A stretch of DNA of 32,847 bases from an uncultured Muribaculaceae bacterium (lineage in GTDB: Bacteria; Bacteroidota; Bacteroidia; Bacteroidales; Muribaculaceae), in the NCBI GenBank assembly GCA_947174275.1, contig CAMWIJ010000031.1:1-32847 (forward strand), written 5' to 3'. Numbering within the stretch: the stretch's first letter is position 1; each line of letters starts with the position of its first letter. A program made the position numbers and the translations under genes. Under the pieces are notes generated by a model that searched no databases, was not told the origin of the DNA, and was given only the letters and a program-made list of their open reading frames with translations. Below are positions 1-7,712 of the stretch, one piece after another.

Positions 1-34
1 TAAACGTGGAATTTAGTCTTAAGTTAGTGACATT

Positions 35-112
35 GCACGGCTCGTGCGTCCGAATATTATACCTGATAATCAAGATGTTGGCGGACGCACGAGCCGTGCG
101 TTCCTACTTTTG
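35..112. repeat. Dispersed palindromic (REP-like) intergenic repeat, copy A
   Basis: An 18-bp perfect inverted repeat (35-52 against 82-99) flanks a 29-nt spacer that contains CTGATAATCAAGATGTTGG. The right arm and the bases after it (GGCGGACGCACGAGCCGTGC, then a CCTAC and TTTGGGA stretch) recur almost unchanged at 23815-23849. The two copies share spacer and arms, so they are related elements and not chance hairpins. It lies just downstream of gdhA (minus strand). Confidence 0.75.
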
Positions 113-119
113 GGAAAGC

Positions 120-154
120 AATACGGGCTGCTGTCATCGACAGCAGCCCGTATT
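120..154. terminator. Hairpin terminator downstream of gdhA
   Basis: A perfect 16-bp stem (120-135 with 139-154) has a 3-nt loop and lies 41 bp beyond the gdhA stop. The U-tract on the minus strand is poor, so its efficiency as an intrinsic terminator is inferred. Confidence 0.6.
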
Positions 155-194
155 ATGTTTCCCTTGATGACAAGGGTTTTATCTTGATGCAGGT

Positions 195-1532
195 TTAAAG
201 TATACCCTGAGCCATCATGGCGCGGGCAACCTTCATGAAGCCGGCCACATTCGCGCCCTTGACGTAGTTGATGAAGCCGTCCTCTTCCTTGCCGAAGAGC
301 GTGCACTGGTGGTGGATTTCCGCCATGATTGATTTGAGCTTGGCATCCACTTCCTCAGCGCTCCATGAGAGTTTCTGTGAGTTCTGAGCCATTTCAAGTC
401 CTGACACCGATACACCGCCGGCGTTGGCTGCCTTTCCGGGAGCGTAGAGTATCTTCGCTGCGAGGAATTCCTTGATGGCCTCGGGAGTAGAGGGCATGTT
501 GGCGCCTTCGCTCACCGCTATACAGCCGTTGGCAAGAAGTGCGCGTGCCTCTTCGCCGTTAAGCTCGTTCTGGGTGGCCGACGGAAGAGCGATGTCTGCC
601 TGAACGAGTGTCCAGGGGCGCTGACCGGGATAGTAGGGGAGTTTGTATTCCTCTGCGAACTCGCTGATGCGGCCGCGGTAGATATTCTTGAGCTCGAATA
701 CAAACTTGAGCTGTTCGTCGGTGATACCGTCAGGTATGATGACTGTGCCGTCAGAGTCGCTCAGTGACACGACTTTGGCGCCAAGCTGAAGCAGCTTCTC
801 TGCGGTATAGGTGGCAACGTTGCCCGAGCCTGAGATTGCCACACGTTTGCCCTTGATGTCGATGCCTTTGGTGGCAAGCATGTTAAGAAGGAAATACACA
901 TTGCCGTAGCCTGTTGCCTCCGGACGTATCAGCGATCCGCCGAACTCGCGGCCCTTGCCGGTGAATGTGCCGGTGAACTCACGCGCCATCTTCTTGTACA
1001 TACCGTACATGTAGCCTACCTCACGGCCGCCTACACCTATGTCGCCCGCAGGCACGTCAGTGTCTGCGCCGATATGACGCCACAGCTCTGTGATGAAGGC
1101 CTGGCAGAAACGCATCACCTCCATGTCGCTCTTGCCGCGGGGAGAGAAGTCTGATCCGCCTTTGGCGCCGCCCATCGCAAGTGTTGTAAGCGAGTTCTTG
1201 AAAGTCTGCTCGAAAGCAAGGAATTTAAGTATCGACTGGTTGACCGAAGAGTGGAAACGGATACCTCCCTTATATGGACCGATTGCGTTAGAGTGCTGGA
1301 TACGGTAACCCATATTGTTGCGGACAACTCCTTTGTCGTCAACCCACGATACACGGAACGAGAATATACGGTCGGGTATGCACAGGCGCTCGATCAGATT
1401 GTAGCGCTCAAATTCGGGATACTGGTTATATGTGTCCTCGATTGAGGTGACTACCTCTTCTACTGCCTGAAGATATTCGGGTTCGTTGGGAAAACGACGA
1501 CGCAGGTCGTCAAGTACTTCTGATGCTTTCAT
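195..1532 (-). CDS. gdhA: Glutamate dehydrogenase (NADP-type, hexameric)
   Basis: It interconverts 2-oxoglutarate plus ammonium with L-glutamate in the cytoplasm and is the main ammonium-assimilating enzyme of many gut Bacteroidales. The 445-aa product has the usual length of the small hexameric class. Visible landmarks are the substrate-site motif PYKGGIRFH (86-94), the catalytic lysine in MGGAKGGSDF (K124), DVPAGD (159-164), and the dinucleotide-binding GSGNVA (235-240). The start follows a good Bacteroidota promoter about 80 bp upstream. It is downstream of the glutaminase-family gene on the same strand but is separated by a terminator and has its own promoter, so it is probably transcribed alone. 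NADP preference is inferred from the family, not read from residues. Confidence 0.97.
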   Translation of the reverse strand: MKASEVLDDLRRRFPNEPEYLQAVEEVVTSIEDTYNQYPEFERYNLIERLCIPDRIFSFRVSWVDDKGVVRNNMGYRIQHSNAIGPYKGGIRFHSSVNQSILKFLAFEQTFKNSLTTLAMGGAKGGSDFSPRGKSDMEVMRFCQAFITELWRHIGADTDVPAGDIGVGGREVGYMYGMYKKMAREFTGTFTGKGREFGGSLIRPEATGYGNVYFLLNMLATKGIDIKGKRVAISGSGNVATYTAEKLLQLGAKVVSLSDSDGTVIIPDGITDEQLKFVFELKNIYRGRISEFAEEYKLPYYPGQRPWTLVQADIALPSATQNELNGEEARALLANGCIAVSEGANMPSTPEAIKEFLAAKILYAPGKAANAGGVSVSGLEMAQNSQKLSWSAEEVDAKLKSIMAEIHHQCTLFGKEEDGFINYVKGANVAGFMKVARAMMAQGIL

Positions 1533-1610
1533 CTATTTACTGGTTATGTTATTGATAAATGTTTCTTTTTACCTTTCGGCTCCAAAGCGGAGCGCTATTG
1601 TATCTGCGTG

Positions 1611-1644
1611 CAAAGTTAAATGGTTTAATTGAATTATGCAACAA
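1611..1644 (-). promoter_or_regulatory. Bacteroidota-type promoter of gdhA
   Basis: Read on the minus strand, TAACTTTG (1611-1618) matches the -7 consensus TAnnTTTG. TTGTTG (1639-1644) sits 20 nt upstream as the -33 element. The expected transcript starts about 70 nt before the gdhA ATG. Confidence 0.75.
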
Positions 1645-1723
1645 TTTGCTATTTTATTTTTAAAAAATACAACAAAAATATTGTAAATCGTCGGTTTGTC
1701 TTACATTTTCCATGAATTATGCA

Positions 1724-1762
1724 TAAAAAGGCGCGTTTGGCCTGAAATGGCCGCACGCGCCT
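1724..1762 (-). terminator. Intrinsic terminator after the glutaminase-family gene
   Basis: The stem AGGCGCGT/ACGCGCCT (1729-1736 with 1755-1762) encloses an inner GGCC/GGCC pair. On the minus strand it is followed at once by a run of T (1725-1729 on the plus strand is A). It lies 50 bp past the stop and insulates gdhA. Confidence 0.75.
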
Positions 1763-1811
1763 CCCTTCACAAAAGATGTCAATTGGAAATAACTTTCAAT
1801 CGTCTGCTGTG

Positions 1812-2744
1812 CTATTTGTTTTTGTCAATGACAAGCCTTGCGCTCTGGAACACGCTGATGTCAAGCTTGTGCATGAATGTCATGATTGCTTTCGCCGCCT
1901 TCTCCGACACGCGATTGGGCATCAGAAGCGGTGAGTAGGCAGCTACTCCCATCACACCGGGATATACGCCTACAATCGCGCCACCGAAACTTGACTTGGC
2001 GGGAAGTCCGGCGGCCATATCCCACGGAAGTGTCATCTTGCGCGGACCTTTCGCTGCCATCATGCCTACCACATGCTTGGCTATCTCGCCGTCAAACACT
2101 ATCTTCTTCGTCGACGGATTAACGCCGTCGGCGGCTACCGTAGCTGCCATCATCGCAAGCTGCTCGGTGGTGGCTGTCATCGAGCGGGCTCTGATATACA
2201 GGTCGGTAGATATTGTGGCGTCGTCATACAGATAGTAGCCGTCTTTGGCAAGCTCGTTGACGATATCCTCGTCGATGGCTTTTTTCTTGAGCGCTTCATA
2301 AATCTTGTCGTCGAGAAGCGGTGCGGTGCCCATAAGGTCGGTCATCCTGTCTTCTATGAAATTCCACTTCGAGTCGGGGTCATCGGTAGGCTCTATCGCC
2401 GAAATGGCGCGTATGCCGTGCGCACCGTGGATATGGGGCTTGCCGGGCTTCGCTGTGCACGGACAGTGGCCGCTCTTCTTTATAAGCTCTTCGGGAGTGT
2501 TCTGACTCAGCAATATGGTCGACAGGGGCAGCTTTATGATACCGCCGAGCGGCGATGCCACGTCGGTGTCTCCCTTGCTGATTACGGTTCCGTCGGCCAG
2601 TGTCACCGTTATGCCGAATTTCTTCGTATCGACACCATCGAGCACCGGATCGACATTACCTTCTTTTGATGATTTGAAACTCTCGTAGGCGTTTTCAACA
2701 GCGTTTTTTATCTCTGAAAGAGCAATTATTCTATCCATAGTCAT
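1812..2744 (-). CDS. glsA: Glutaminase-family protein with an altered active site
   Basis: Glutaminases of this serine-dependent, beta-lactamase-like family hydrolyse L-glutamine to glutamate and ammonium. Family features are clear: KFGITVTLADGTV (42-54), the C-terminal block with MAATVAADGVNP (199-210), GLPAKSSFGG (246-255) and a typical 310-aa length. By eye, however, the catalytic SxxK is G68-I-I-K71, so the nucleophile serine appears replaced by glycine. The conserved central INAGA block is replaced by a GKPHIHGAHG-type segment (101-110), and the MYD-region tyrosine aligns with R235. K71, Y183 and S251 are kept. It may be a divergent subfamily with another mechanism or substrate, or a non-catalytic binder. 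Two start codons (M1, M3) are possible. It follows the porin gene by 101 bp and may share its transcript. Confidence 0.85.
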   Translation of the reverse strand: MTMDRIIALSEIKNAVENAYESFKSSKEGNVDPVLDGVDTKKFGITVTLADGTVISKGDTDVASPLGGIIKLPLSTILLSQNTPEELIKKSGHCPCTAKPGKPHIHGAHGIRAISAIEPTDDPDSKWNFIEDRMTDLMGTAPLLDDKIYEALKKKAIDEDIVNELAKDGYYLYDDATISTDLYIRARSMTATTEQLAMMAATVAADGVNPSTKKIVFDGEIAKHVVGMMAAKGPRKMTLPWDMAAGLPAKSSFGGAIVGVYPGVMGVAAYSPLLMPNRVSEKAAKAIMTFMHKLDISVFQSARLVIDKNK

Positions 2745-2797
2745 AGATTTTAATGATGTGTGTTTTTACAATCTATTACCTTAAACGCCCGCCACCG

Positions 2798-2851
2798 TCC
2801 GATAGTTTGTCAATAAATTTAAAATCCGATAGTTTGTCAATAAATTTAAAA
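2798..2851. repeat. Two perfect tandem copies of a 27-bp unit
   Basis: The unit TCCGATAGTTTGTCAATAAA plus TTTAAAA occurs at 2798-2824 and again, without change, at 2825-2851. The second copy covers the porin stop codon and its last codon. The first lies in the 101-bp gap before the glutaminase-family gene. It looks like a recent slippage duplication of the porin 3' end. Confidence 0.9.
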
Positions 2852-4162
2852 ACTGTATTTCACCATCGCCTCCAGACGGTTGGCTATCCCGTGACTGTGA
2901 TCCATGTCGGTGCGGCGGCCGTGGAGATATTCCACGCCTACCTGGAAGTCGCTGAACGGGGTATAGAAACAGTTGACGGCAGCATAGTTGCCGCGGCGGT
3001 AAGCGTCGCCGCCCATATTCTCCTGATCGTAAAGACGGCAGAAACTGTAGGTGCTCGACACAAACAGTTTGTCTGTCAGATTGACGCGGAGACCGCCGGC
3101 GATGCCAAGCGAGCCGGGTGCCTTCATCTTGCCGTCAGTGCCGTCGCTTATAAGGTCATAGCCAAATCCCGACAGGTCATTGATGTAATTGGCGATACCT
3201 TTGCCGTAGACTGCCTCATAGTCAAGTTCAAACATATCGCTCATTTTTATAGCGCCGCTGAGCTGAACACCCCATCCTGTGGTAAATCTGTTTTTCGATT
3301 CGGCCAGATTGCGGTATGACAGTTCGCGGAAAATAGCTGATGCACGCACATGGCTGTTGCCGCCGTCCCACTGATACTGGATATAGGCCGGTATGTCGGG
3401 ACACCGCTGGCTTATGCCCTCGTTGGCTCCGGATGTCAGCGTGTAGTCGGCCTCAGGTATTTCCGCCGATATGGCGGCCGTGAAATTTTTGGCAAACTGT
3501 AATTTATACTGAATAATAAGATTTGTGGCCGATACAGCTCCCGCCGGGCCCTGATAGTCGATGGTCGGCGCTCCGGCGATAGCGTCCTCAAATGTCGAGC
3601 GCGTGTAACCGGCGGTCACGTTGTGCAGTCGCACGTAGGCCTGTTTGAGCTTGAACCCGTAGTCGGCGTTAGAGAAATTTCCCTGCACGTAGGCGCTCAG
3701 CACTCCCAGCGATGTCTTTCTCAACAGCTGCAACACGATATTGGTGTGCGTGGCGTCGGCTGCAAGCCTGTTGCGCTGCGCCGGGTTTGACGGCACCGGT
3801 ATATCATGTGTCACAAAACCGGCTTCGTCAAGTGCGCCGTCGAAATCATACTGAAACACTCCCTCGACATATCCGCCGATGCCGAACAGGGTATTCCCCA
3901 TGCGGTCGATCAACAGAAAGCGGGGCACGCTCGCGTCCTGAAAATGCGTGTCTGAAGTGTCATAAAGCACATTCATCACGTCGCGGTGCACGCCGTTAAT
4001 CCCTCCCGACAGCACTATAGCTCTTTCCGGCACCGGCACATACTCTCCGTTTGCTTCGTAGTCGTCGGCGGCAGATGCCGCATCGCTTTCACTCGCATTC
4101 ATATTAACCGTAGCAAACATCGCTAATCCGGCTATATAAGCATAAGGTCGAAGTGTAATCAT
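2846..4162 (-). CDS. DcaP-like outer-membrane porin
   Basis: A 438-aa secreted beta-barrel protein with an N-terminal signal peptide (about 1-23), alternating aromatic/polar strands throughout and a C-terminal phenylalanine (KYSF), the usual outer-membrane insertion signal. The central GYTRSTFED (185-193) followed by IDYQGP (201-206) resembles the conserved constriction region of DcaP-like porins, which pass dicarboxylates and other small anions. The substrate here is unknown. Its neighbour downstream is a glutaminase-family gene, which suggests, as inference only, uptake of an amide or dicarboxylate amino acid. A terminator-like hairpin separates it from the SGNH hydrolase upstream. I found no convincing promoter in the AT-rich 5' gap. 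Confidence 0.8.
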   Translation of the reverse strand: MITLRPYAYIAGLAMFATVNMNASESDAASAADDYEANGEYVPVPERAIVLSGGINGVHRDVMNVLYDTSDTHFQDASVPRFLLIDRMGNTLFGIGGYVEGVFQYDFDGALDEAGFVTHDIPVPSNPAQRNRLAADATHTNIVLQLLRKTSLGVLSAYVQGNFSNADYGFKLKQAYVRLHNVTAGYTRSTFEDAIAGAPTIDYQGPAGAVSATNLIIQYKLQFAKNFTAAISAEIPEADYTLTSGANEGISQRCPDIPAYIQYQWDGGNSHVRASAIFRELSYRNLAESKNRFTTGWGVQLSGAIKMSDMFELDYEAVYGKGIANYINDLSGFGYDLISDGTDGKMKAPGSLGIAGGLRVNLTDKLFVSSTYSFCRLYDQENMGGDAYRRGNYAAVNCFYTPFSDFQVGVEYLHGRRTDMDHSHGIANRLEAMVKYSF

Positions 4163-4316
4163 AATTAATAGTAATAATGGAAAATATAAAAATGAATAAA
4201 AATAAGTTATAGAATTTAAAACACCGCCTCACCCGATAAGTTCACCGCAATCCGCTCTTATAACAAATCCACACCCCGGATTATTGAAGAACCATCTTAT
4301 ATTCCCGGATGCAATA

Positions 4317-4349
4317 AGGGTCTGCGCCGGTCATATCGGCGCAGACCCT
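4317..4349. terminator. Hairpin between the SGNH hydrolase and the porin
   Basis: A perfect 13-bp stem (4317-4329 with 4337-4349) has a 7-nt loop and lies 37 bp past the SGNH hydrolase stop. The minus-strand T-run is short (TTATTG). It probably ends the GH29-GH3-SGNH transcript. A short direct repeat of TAGTCTGTTACTT follows on the plus strand. Confidence 0.65.
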
Positions 4350-4385
4350 AGTCTGTTACTTACCTATAGTCTGTTACTTTTATTT

Positions 4386-5069
4386 TTATTTTCCGTCGAG
4401 CGCTTCTTCAAGCACTTTCGTCACCTGGGCGGCAAGTGCCTCCCAGCCTGACTCTACAGGGTGGGTGCCGTCGCCTCCGGCATAATATTCGGGATGGTCG
4501 ACAACAACGCTCCAGAGGTCATCGACAATTATGTCGCCGGCCTTGGCTATATGCTTCATCGCTATCTCGTTGCGCACTTTCACGCGGTCGGAAAATTCTG
4601 TAAATCCGGTCATCCCTTCGCCGCAGCGCACAGGTGTCGTGGTCGCCCATATCAGTTTGGCTTCAGGCTGATATTTGCGAAGCAGCTTTATCAGTTTAGG
4701 GAAGGCCTTGTCATACTCCTCTTCGGTGTAGCCGGCTCCGTGAAGTCCGTTGTTGAAATGGATGATGTCGAATTTATTGTGTTTCAGCACCGATTCCAAT
4801 TCGTCGAACAGCGCGGGGTCGCCAAGACATTTCGAGTTGGAGATACGGCCCACGTAGGCACGTCCCTCGAAAGCAGGTTCCACTTTTGGCGTGTAACCCT
4901 TTGTTATGGAATTGCCTATGATGAGTATGTGCGGCAGATCACTGCGGTCGGCGCCCGGCAACCATACGTCGGTCCATTCCACGTATTCCCTCTCGATATG
5001 TTGCTTTGCCATTGCCGGCATCGTCATGGCGACTATAGCCACGGCGGCTATCAGTTTTTTAAGTTTCAT
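4386..5069 (-). CDS. Secreted SGNH/GDSL-family hydrolase (esterase)
   Basis: A 227-aa protein with a clear signal peptide (1-21, ending AMA). The SGNH blocks are visible: block I IIGNSIT with the nucleophile S54, an oxyanion glycine near 83, block III NNGLHG with N107, and block V DGTHP with D200 and H203. The family removes acyl groups from carbohydrates and other substrates. Its gap to the GH3 gene upstream is only 19 bp, so it is very probably co-transcribed with GH29 and GH3, and a deacetylase acting on the same periplasmic glycan is a reasonable inference. No lipobox is seen. Confidence 0.88.
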   Translation of the reverse strand: MKLKKLIAAVAIVAMTMPAMAKQHIEREYVEWTDVWLPGADRSDLPHILIIGNSITKGYTPKVEPAFEGRAYVGRISNSKCLGDPALFDELESVLKHNKFDIIHFNNGLHGAGYTEEEYDKAFPKLIKLLRKYQPEAKLIWATTTPVRCGEGMTGFTEFSDRVKVRNEIAMKHIAKAGDIIVDDLWSVVVDHPEYYAGGDGTHPVESGWEALAAQVTKVLEEALDGK

Positions 5070-5088
5070 TTATCGTTGTTTATGTTGT

Positions 5089-7647
5089 TTATATTGTGAC
5101 GGGTGATTGCAGCACGATGTTGTCGGAGGCCTTGCCTATCATGAAGTTATAGGTGCCTTCGGGTGTATAGAATGCTTTCTTTTCATCATCCCAGAGGCGG
5201 AGTTCCGACTTCGGCACACTGATTTCAACTCTTTCGGTCTTGCCTTTCTTGATGTTGACTCGCTTGAAGCCTTTGAGTTGCTTGACGGGTGTCTTGACGC
5301 CATCGATTTCAGGGAACTGTATGTAGACCTGCGCCACTTCGTCGCCGTCGCGCTTGCCGCTGTTGCGTATGTCAAACGTCAGTGTGACATTGTCGTCGTC
5401 TTGCACCGCTTTGAGGTTGCGGTAGTCAAATTTCGTGTAGCTCAGGCCGTGTCCGAACGCATAGAGCGGTTTGCCGGTGAAATACATATATGTGCGGTTG
5501 TTCTTCACGTTATAGTCGTTGAAGTCGGGCAGGTCATCGATCGAGCTGTAGAATGTCAGAGGCAGTCGGCCGGCCGGATTGTAGTCGCCGAAAAGCACCT
5601 CAGCCACTGCCGTGCCGCCGGCCTCCCCGGGATACCATGCGTCGACTATCGCGGGCAGGTTCTCGCTTTCCCAGGTTATGCCCATCGAACTGCCTGCCAC
5701 AAGCACGAGCACTGTGTTGGGGTTGAGTTTGTAAGCCTCCTGAAGGAATATCTGCTGGTCTTTTGGCAGTCCGAGGGTGACGCGGTCCTGTCCCTCACGC
5801 TCGATTGACTGGTTGATGCCCATAACGGCTACCACCACGTCGGCCTCCTTGACAATCTTAGCCGCGTCGCCAAACATCTCTTCCATGACGTTGGTTCCGG
5901 AGCTCGGCACCATCCAGTTGAGGCGGGCTATGCAGTCGCCGCCGGCATCGTAATATTCCACCTTAAGGTCGTAGCTGCGGCCTTTCTCCAGATTGAGTAT
6001 GGCTCGCTCGTCGCGGCGGGCATGCACGTTCCAGTCCTCGATGACAAGCTCGCCGTCAAGCCACACGCGCACTCCGTCGTCGCTCGTGAAACTCATCACA
6101 TATTTGCCCGATACGGTCGGCACAAGTTTGCCGGTCCAGCGTATCGACATGGGCGATGCGGGCAGGAAGGGATCGGGAGCCTGGTTGGCGGGCTCGAAGT
6201 TGATGCTCTTGTCGGTGCGCACCTTGGGCGTGCCCTGAAAGTCGGGATTGTCATAATATTCTCCTTTGAGTCCTTCGGGGAAGTTGAGCGCTGAGATGAG
6301 CTGGAACCCTTCTTCGTTTGATACCCACGGCGCATAAAGCACTTCTACATCCTTGCCTACGCGCTGACGTATCCCCTCGAGCACCGATACCGGCTCTCTG
6401 ACCGGCTCCCCGGAGTAGTCGCCGAACTCATGGTTGGCGGCATTGATGCCCACTACGGCTATTTTTTTGAGTTTCTTATCGTTGAGGGGCAGAGTGTTTT
6501 TGCTGTTCTTCAGAAGCACAATGCTCTGGCGGGCGGCCTCGAGAGCAAGATCCTGATGCTCCTGACAGCCTACTATCGACGGGCTCAGCCGGTTGTAGGG
6601 CACGGCGTCGGGGTCGTCGAACATGCCCAGACGCATGCGGGCGCGGAGCACGTGATAGGCTGCCGAGTCAATCTGCTCTTCGGTCACCATATACTGGCGG
6701 TAGGCGTCGAGCAGGGCGGTGCGGTAGATATAGTCGCCGCACTCCACGTCGAGTCCGGCCTGCAGACACATCATCGCCGCCGCCTCCGGTGTCTTGGCGT
6801 AGTGATGGTTCCACATCACGAGTCCGGGTGCGCCGCAGTCCGACACGATATATCCGTCAAAGCCCCAGTCCTCTTTCAGCACTTTCTTAAGGAGCCAGTT
6901 GTTGACCGTGCAGGGCACGCCGTTGATGGCGTTGTAGGCGGTCATGATTGACTGTGCGTTACCCTCTTTGACGCAACGCTCGAAGGCGGGCAGGTAATAT
7001 TCGCGCATGTCGGTCTCCGTGATATTGGCCTGACATTCGAAGCGGTTGTGCTCTTCGTTGTTGGCTGCGAAATGCTTGGGTGTCGACACTGTCTTGAGAT
7101 AGCGGGGATGGTCGCCCTGGAGTCCGCGCACGAATTGGGTGCCGAGCACGCCCGACAGATACGGGTCTTCGCCGTAGGTCTCGGGGGTGCGTCCCCAGCG
7201 CGGGTCGCGTGCCATGTTGACGGTCGGCGACCAGAATGTCAGCAGGTCGCAGAACTGCGCCGTCTGTTTTTTGCCGCGTTCGAGCTCGTTCCAGCGGGCG
7301 CGCGCCTCGTCTGACGCCACCGTGGCTACTTTCTGCTGCATCTCGGGGTTCCACATGCTGGCAAGTCCGATGGCCTGCGGGAATACTGTGAATTTGCCCG
7401 GACGTATGATGCCGTGAAGGGCTTCGTTGCCCATATAGTATTTTTCTATACCCATGCGTTCTATGCCGGGCGATGTAGCATACAGGAGCGATATCTTTTC
7501 CTCTACCGTGAGCCTTTCAAGCAGGTCCTTGGCTCTTGCCTCGGGTGTCTGCTCCATGTCTTTGTAGAGTTCGAGCGCCGTTGCCGAAAAAGCTCCGGCA
7601 AGCGCCATAAATCCTAATAAAAAGCGTTTTGCTGTCTTTGTAATCAT
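5089..7647 (-). CDS. GH3 beta-glucosidase/beta-xylosidase-type enzyme with PA14 insert
   Basis: An 852-aa exported glycoside hydrolase that should release beta-linked terminal sugars in the periplasm. Order of parts: signal peptide (1-25), GH3 N-terminal barrel (about 30-345) with KHFAANN (191-197) and the nucleophile D270 in GYIVSDCGAP, and GH3 C-terminal domain (about 370-735). The C-terminal domain is interrupted by a PA14 module (about 458-583; GEYYDN, DDGVRVWLDG). A fibronectin-III-like tail follows (about 745-852). E618 in IEREGQDR is the likely acid/base. The PA14 insertion resembles beta-glucosidases and related GH3 enzymes acting on plant or host glycans, but glucose versus xylose specificity cannot be read here. 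It is the middle gene of the GH29-GH3-SGNH operon, 65 bp after GH29. Confidence 0.95.
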   Translation of the reverse strand: MITKTAKRFLLGFMALAGAFSATALELYKDMEQTPEARAKDLLERLTVEEKISLLYATSPGIERMGIEKYYMGNEALHGIIRPGKFTVFPQAIGLASMWNPEMQQKVATVASDEARARWNELERGKKQTAQFCDLLTFWSPTVNMARDPRWGRTPETYGEDPYLSGVLGTQFVRGLQGDHPRYLKTVSTPKHFAANNEEHNRFECQANITETDMREYYLPAFERCVKEGNAQSIMTAYNAINGVPCTVNNWLLKKVLKEDWGFDGYIVSDCGAPGLVMWNHHYAKTPEAAAMMCLQAGLDVECGDYIYRTALLDAYRQYMVTEEQIDSAAYHVLRARMRLGMFDDPDAVPYNRLSPSIVGCQEHQDLALEAARQSIVLLKNSKNTLPLNDKKLKKIAVVGINAANHEFGDYSGEPVREPVSVLEGIRQRVGKDVEVLYAPWVSNEEGFQLISALNFPEGLKGEYYDNPDFQGTPKVRTDKSINFEPANQAPDPFLPASPMSIRWTGKLVPTVSGKYVMSFTSDDGVRVWLDGELVIEDWNVHARRDERAILNLEKGRSYDLKVEYYDAGGDCIARLNWMVPSSGTNVMEEMFGDAAKIVKEADVVVAVMGINQSIEREGQDRVTLGLPKDQQIFLQEAYKLNPNTVLVLVAGSSMGITWESENLPAIVDAWYPGEAGGTAVAEVLFGDYNPAGRLPLTFYSSIDDLPDFNDYNVKNNRTYMYFTGKPLYAFGHGLSYTKFDYRNLKAVQDDDNVTLTFDIRNSGKRDGDEVAQVYIQFPEIDGVKTPVKQLKGFKRVNIKKGKTERVEISVPKSELRLWDDEKKAFYTPEGTYNFMIGKASDNIVLQSPVTI

Positions 7648-7712
7648 GTAGTTGTCAGGTTTGGTGTTGTTTGTTTGCTGCTAAGTTTGATTCTGTGTCA
7701 TTGCCGTGTTTA

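Noticed and set aside
2073-2669. 198-codon plus-strand frame over the glutaminase-like gene
   Set aside because: Antisense shadow; no recognisable fold and no promoter.
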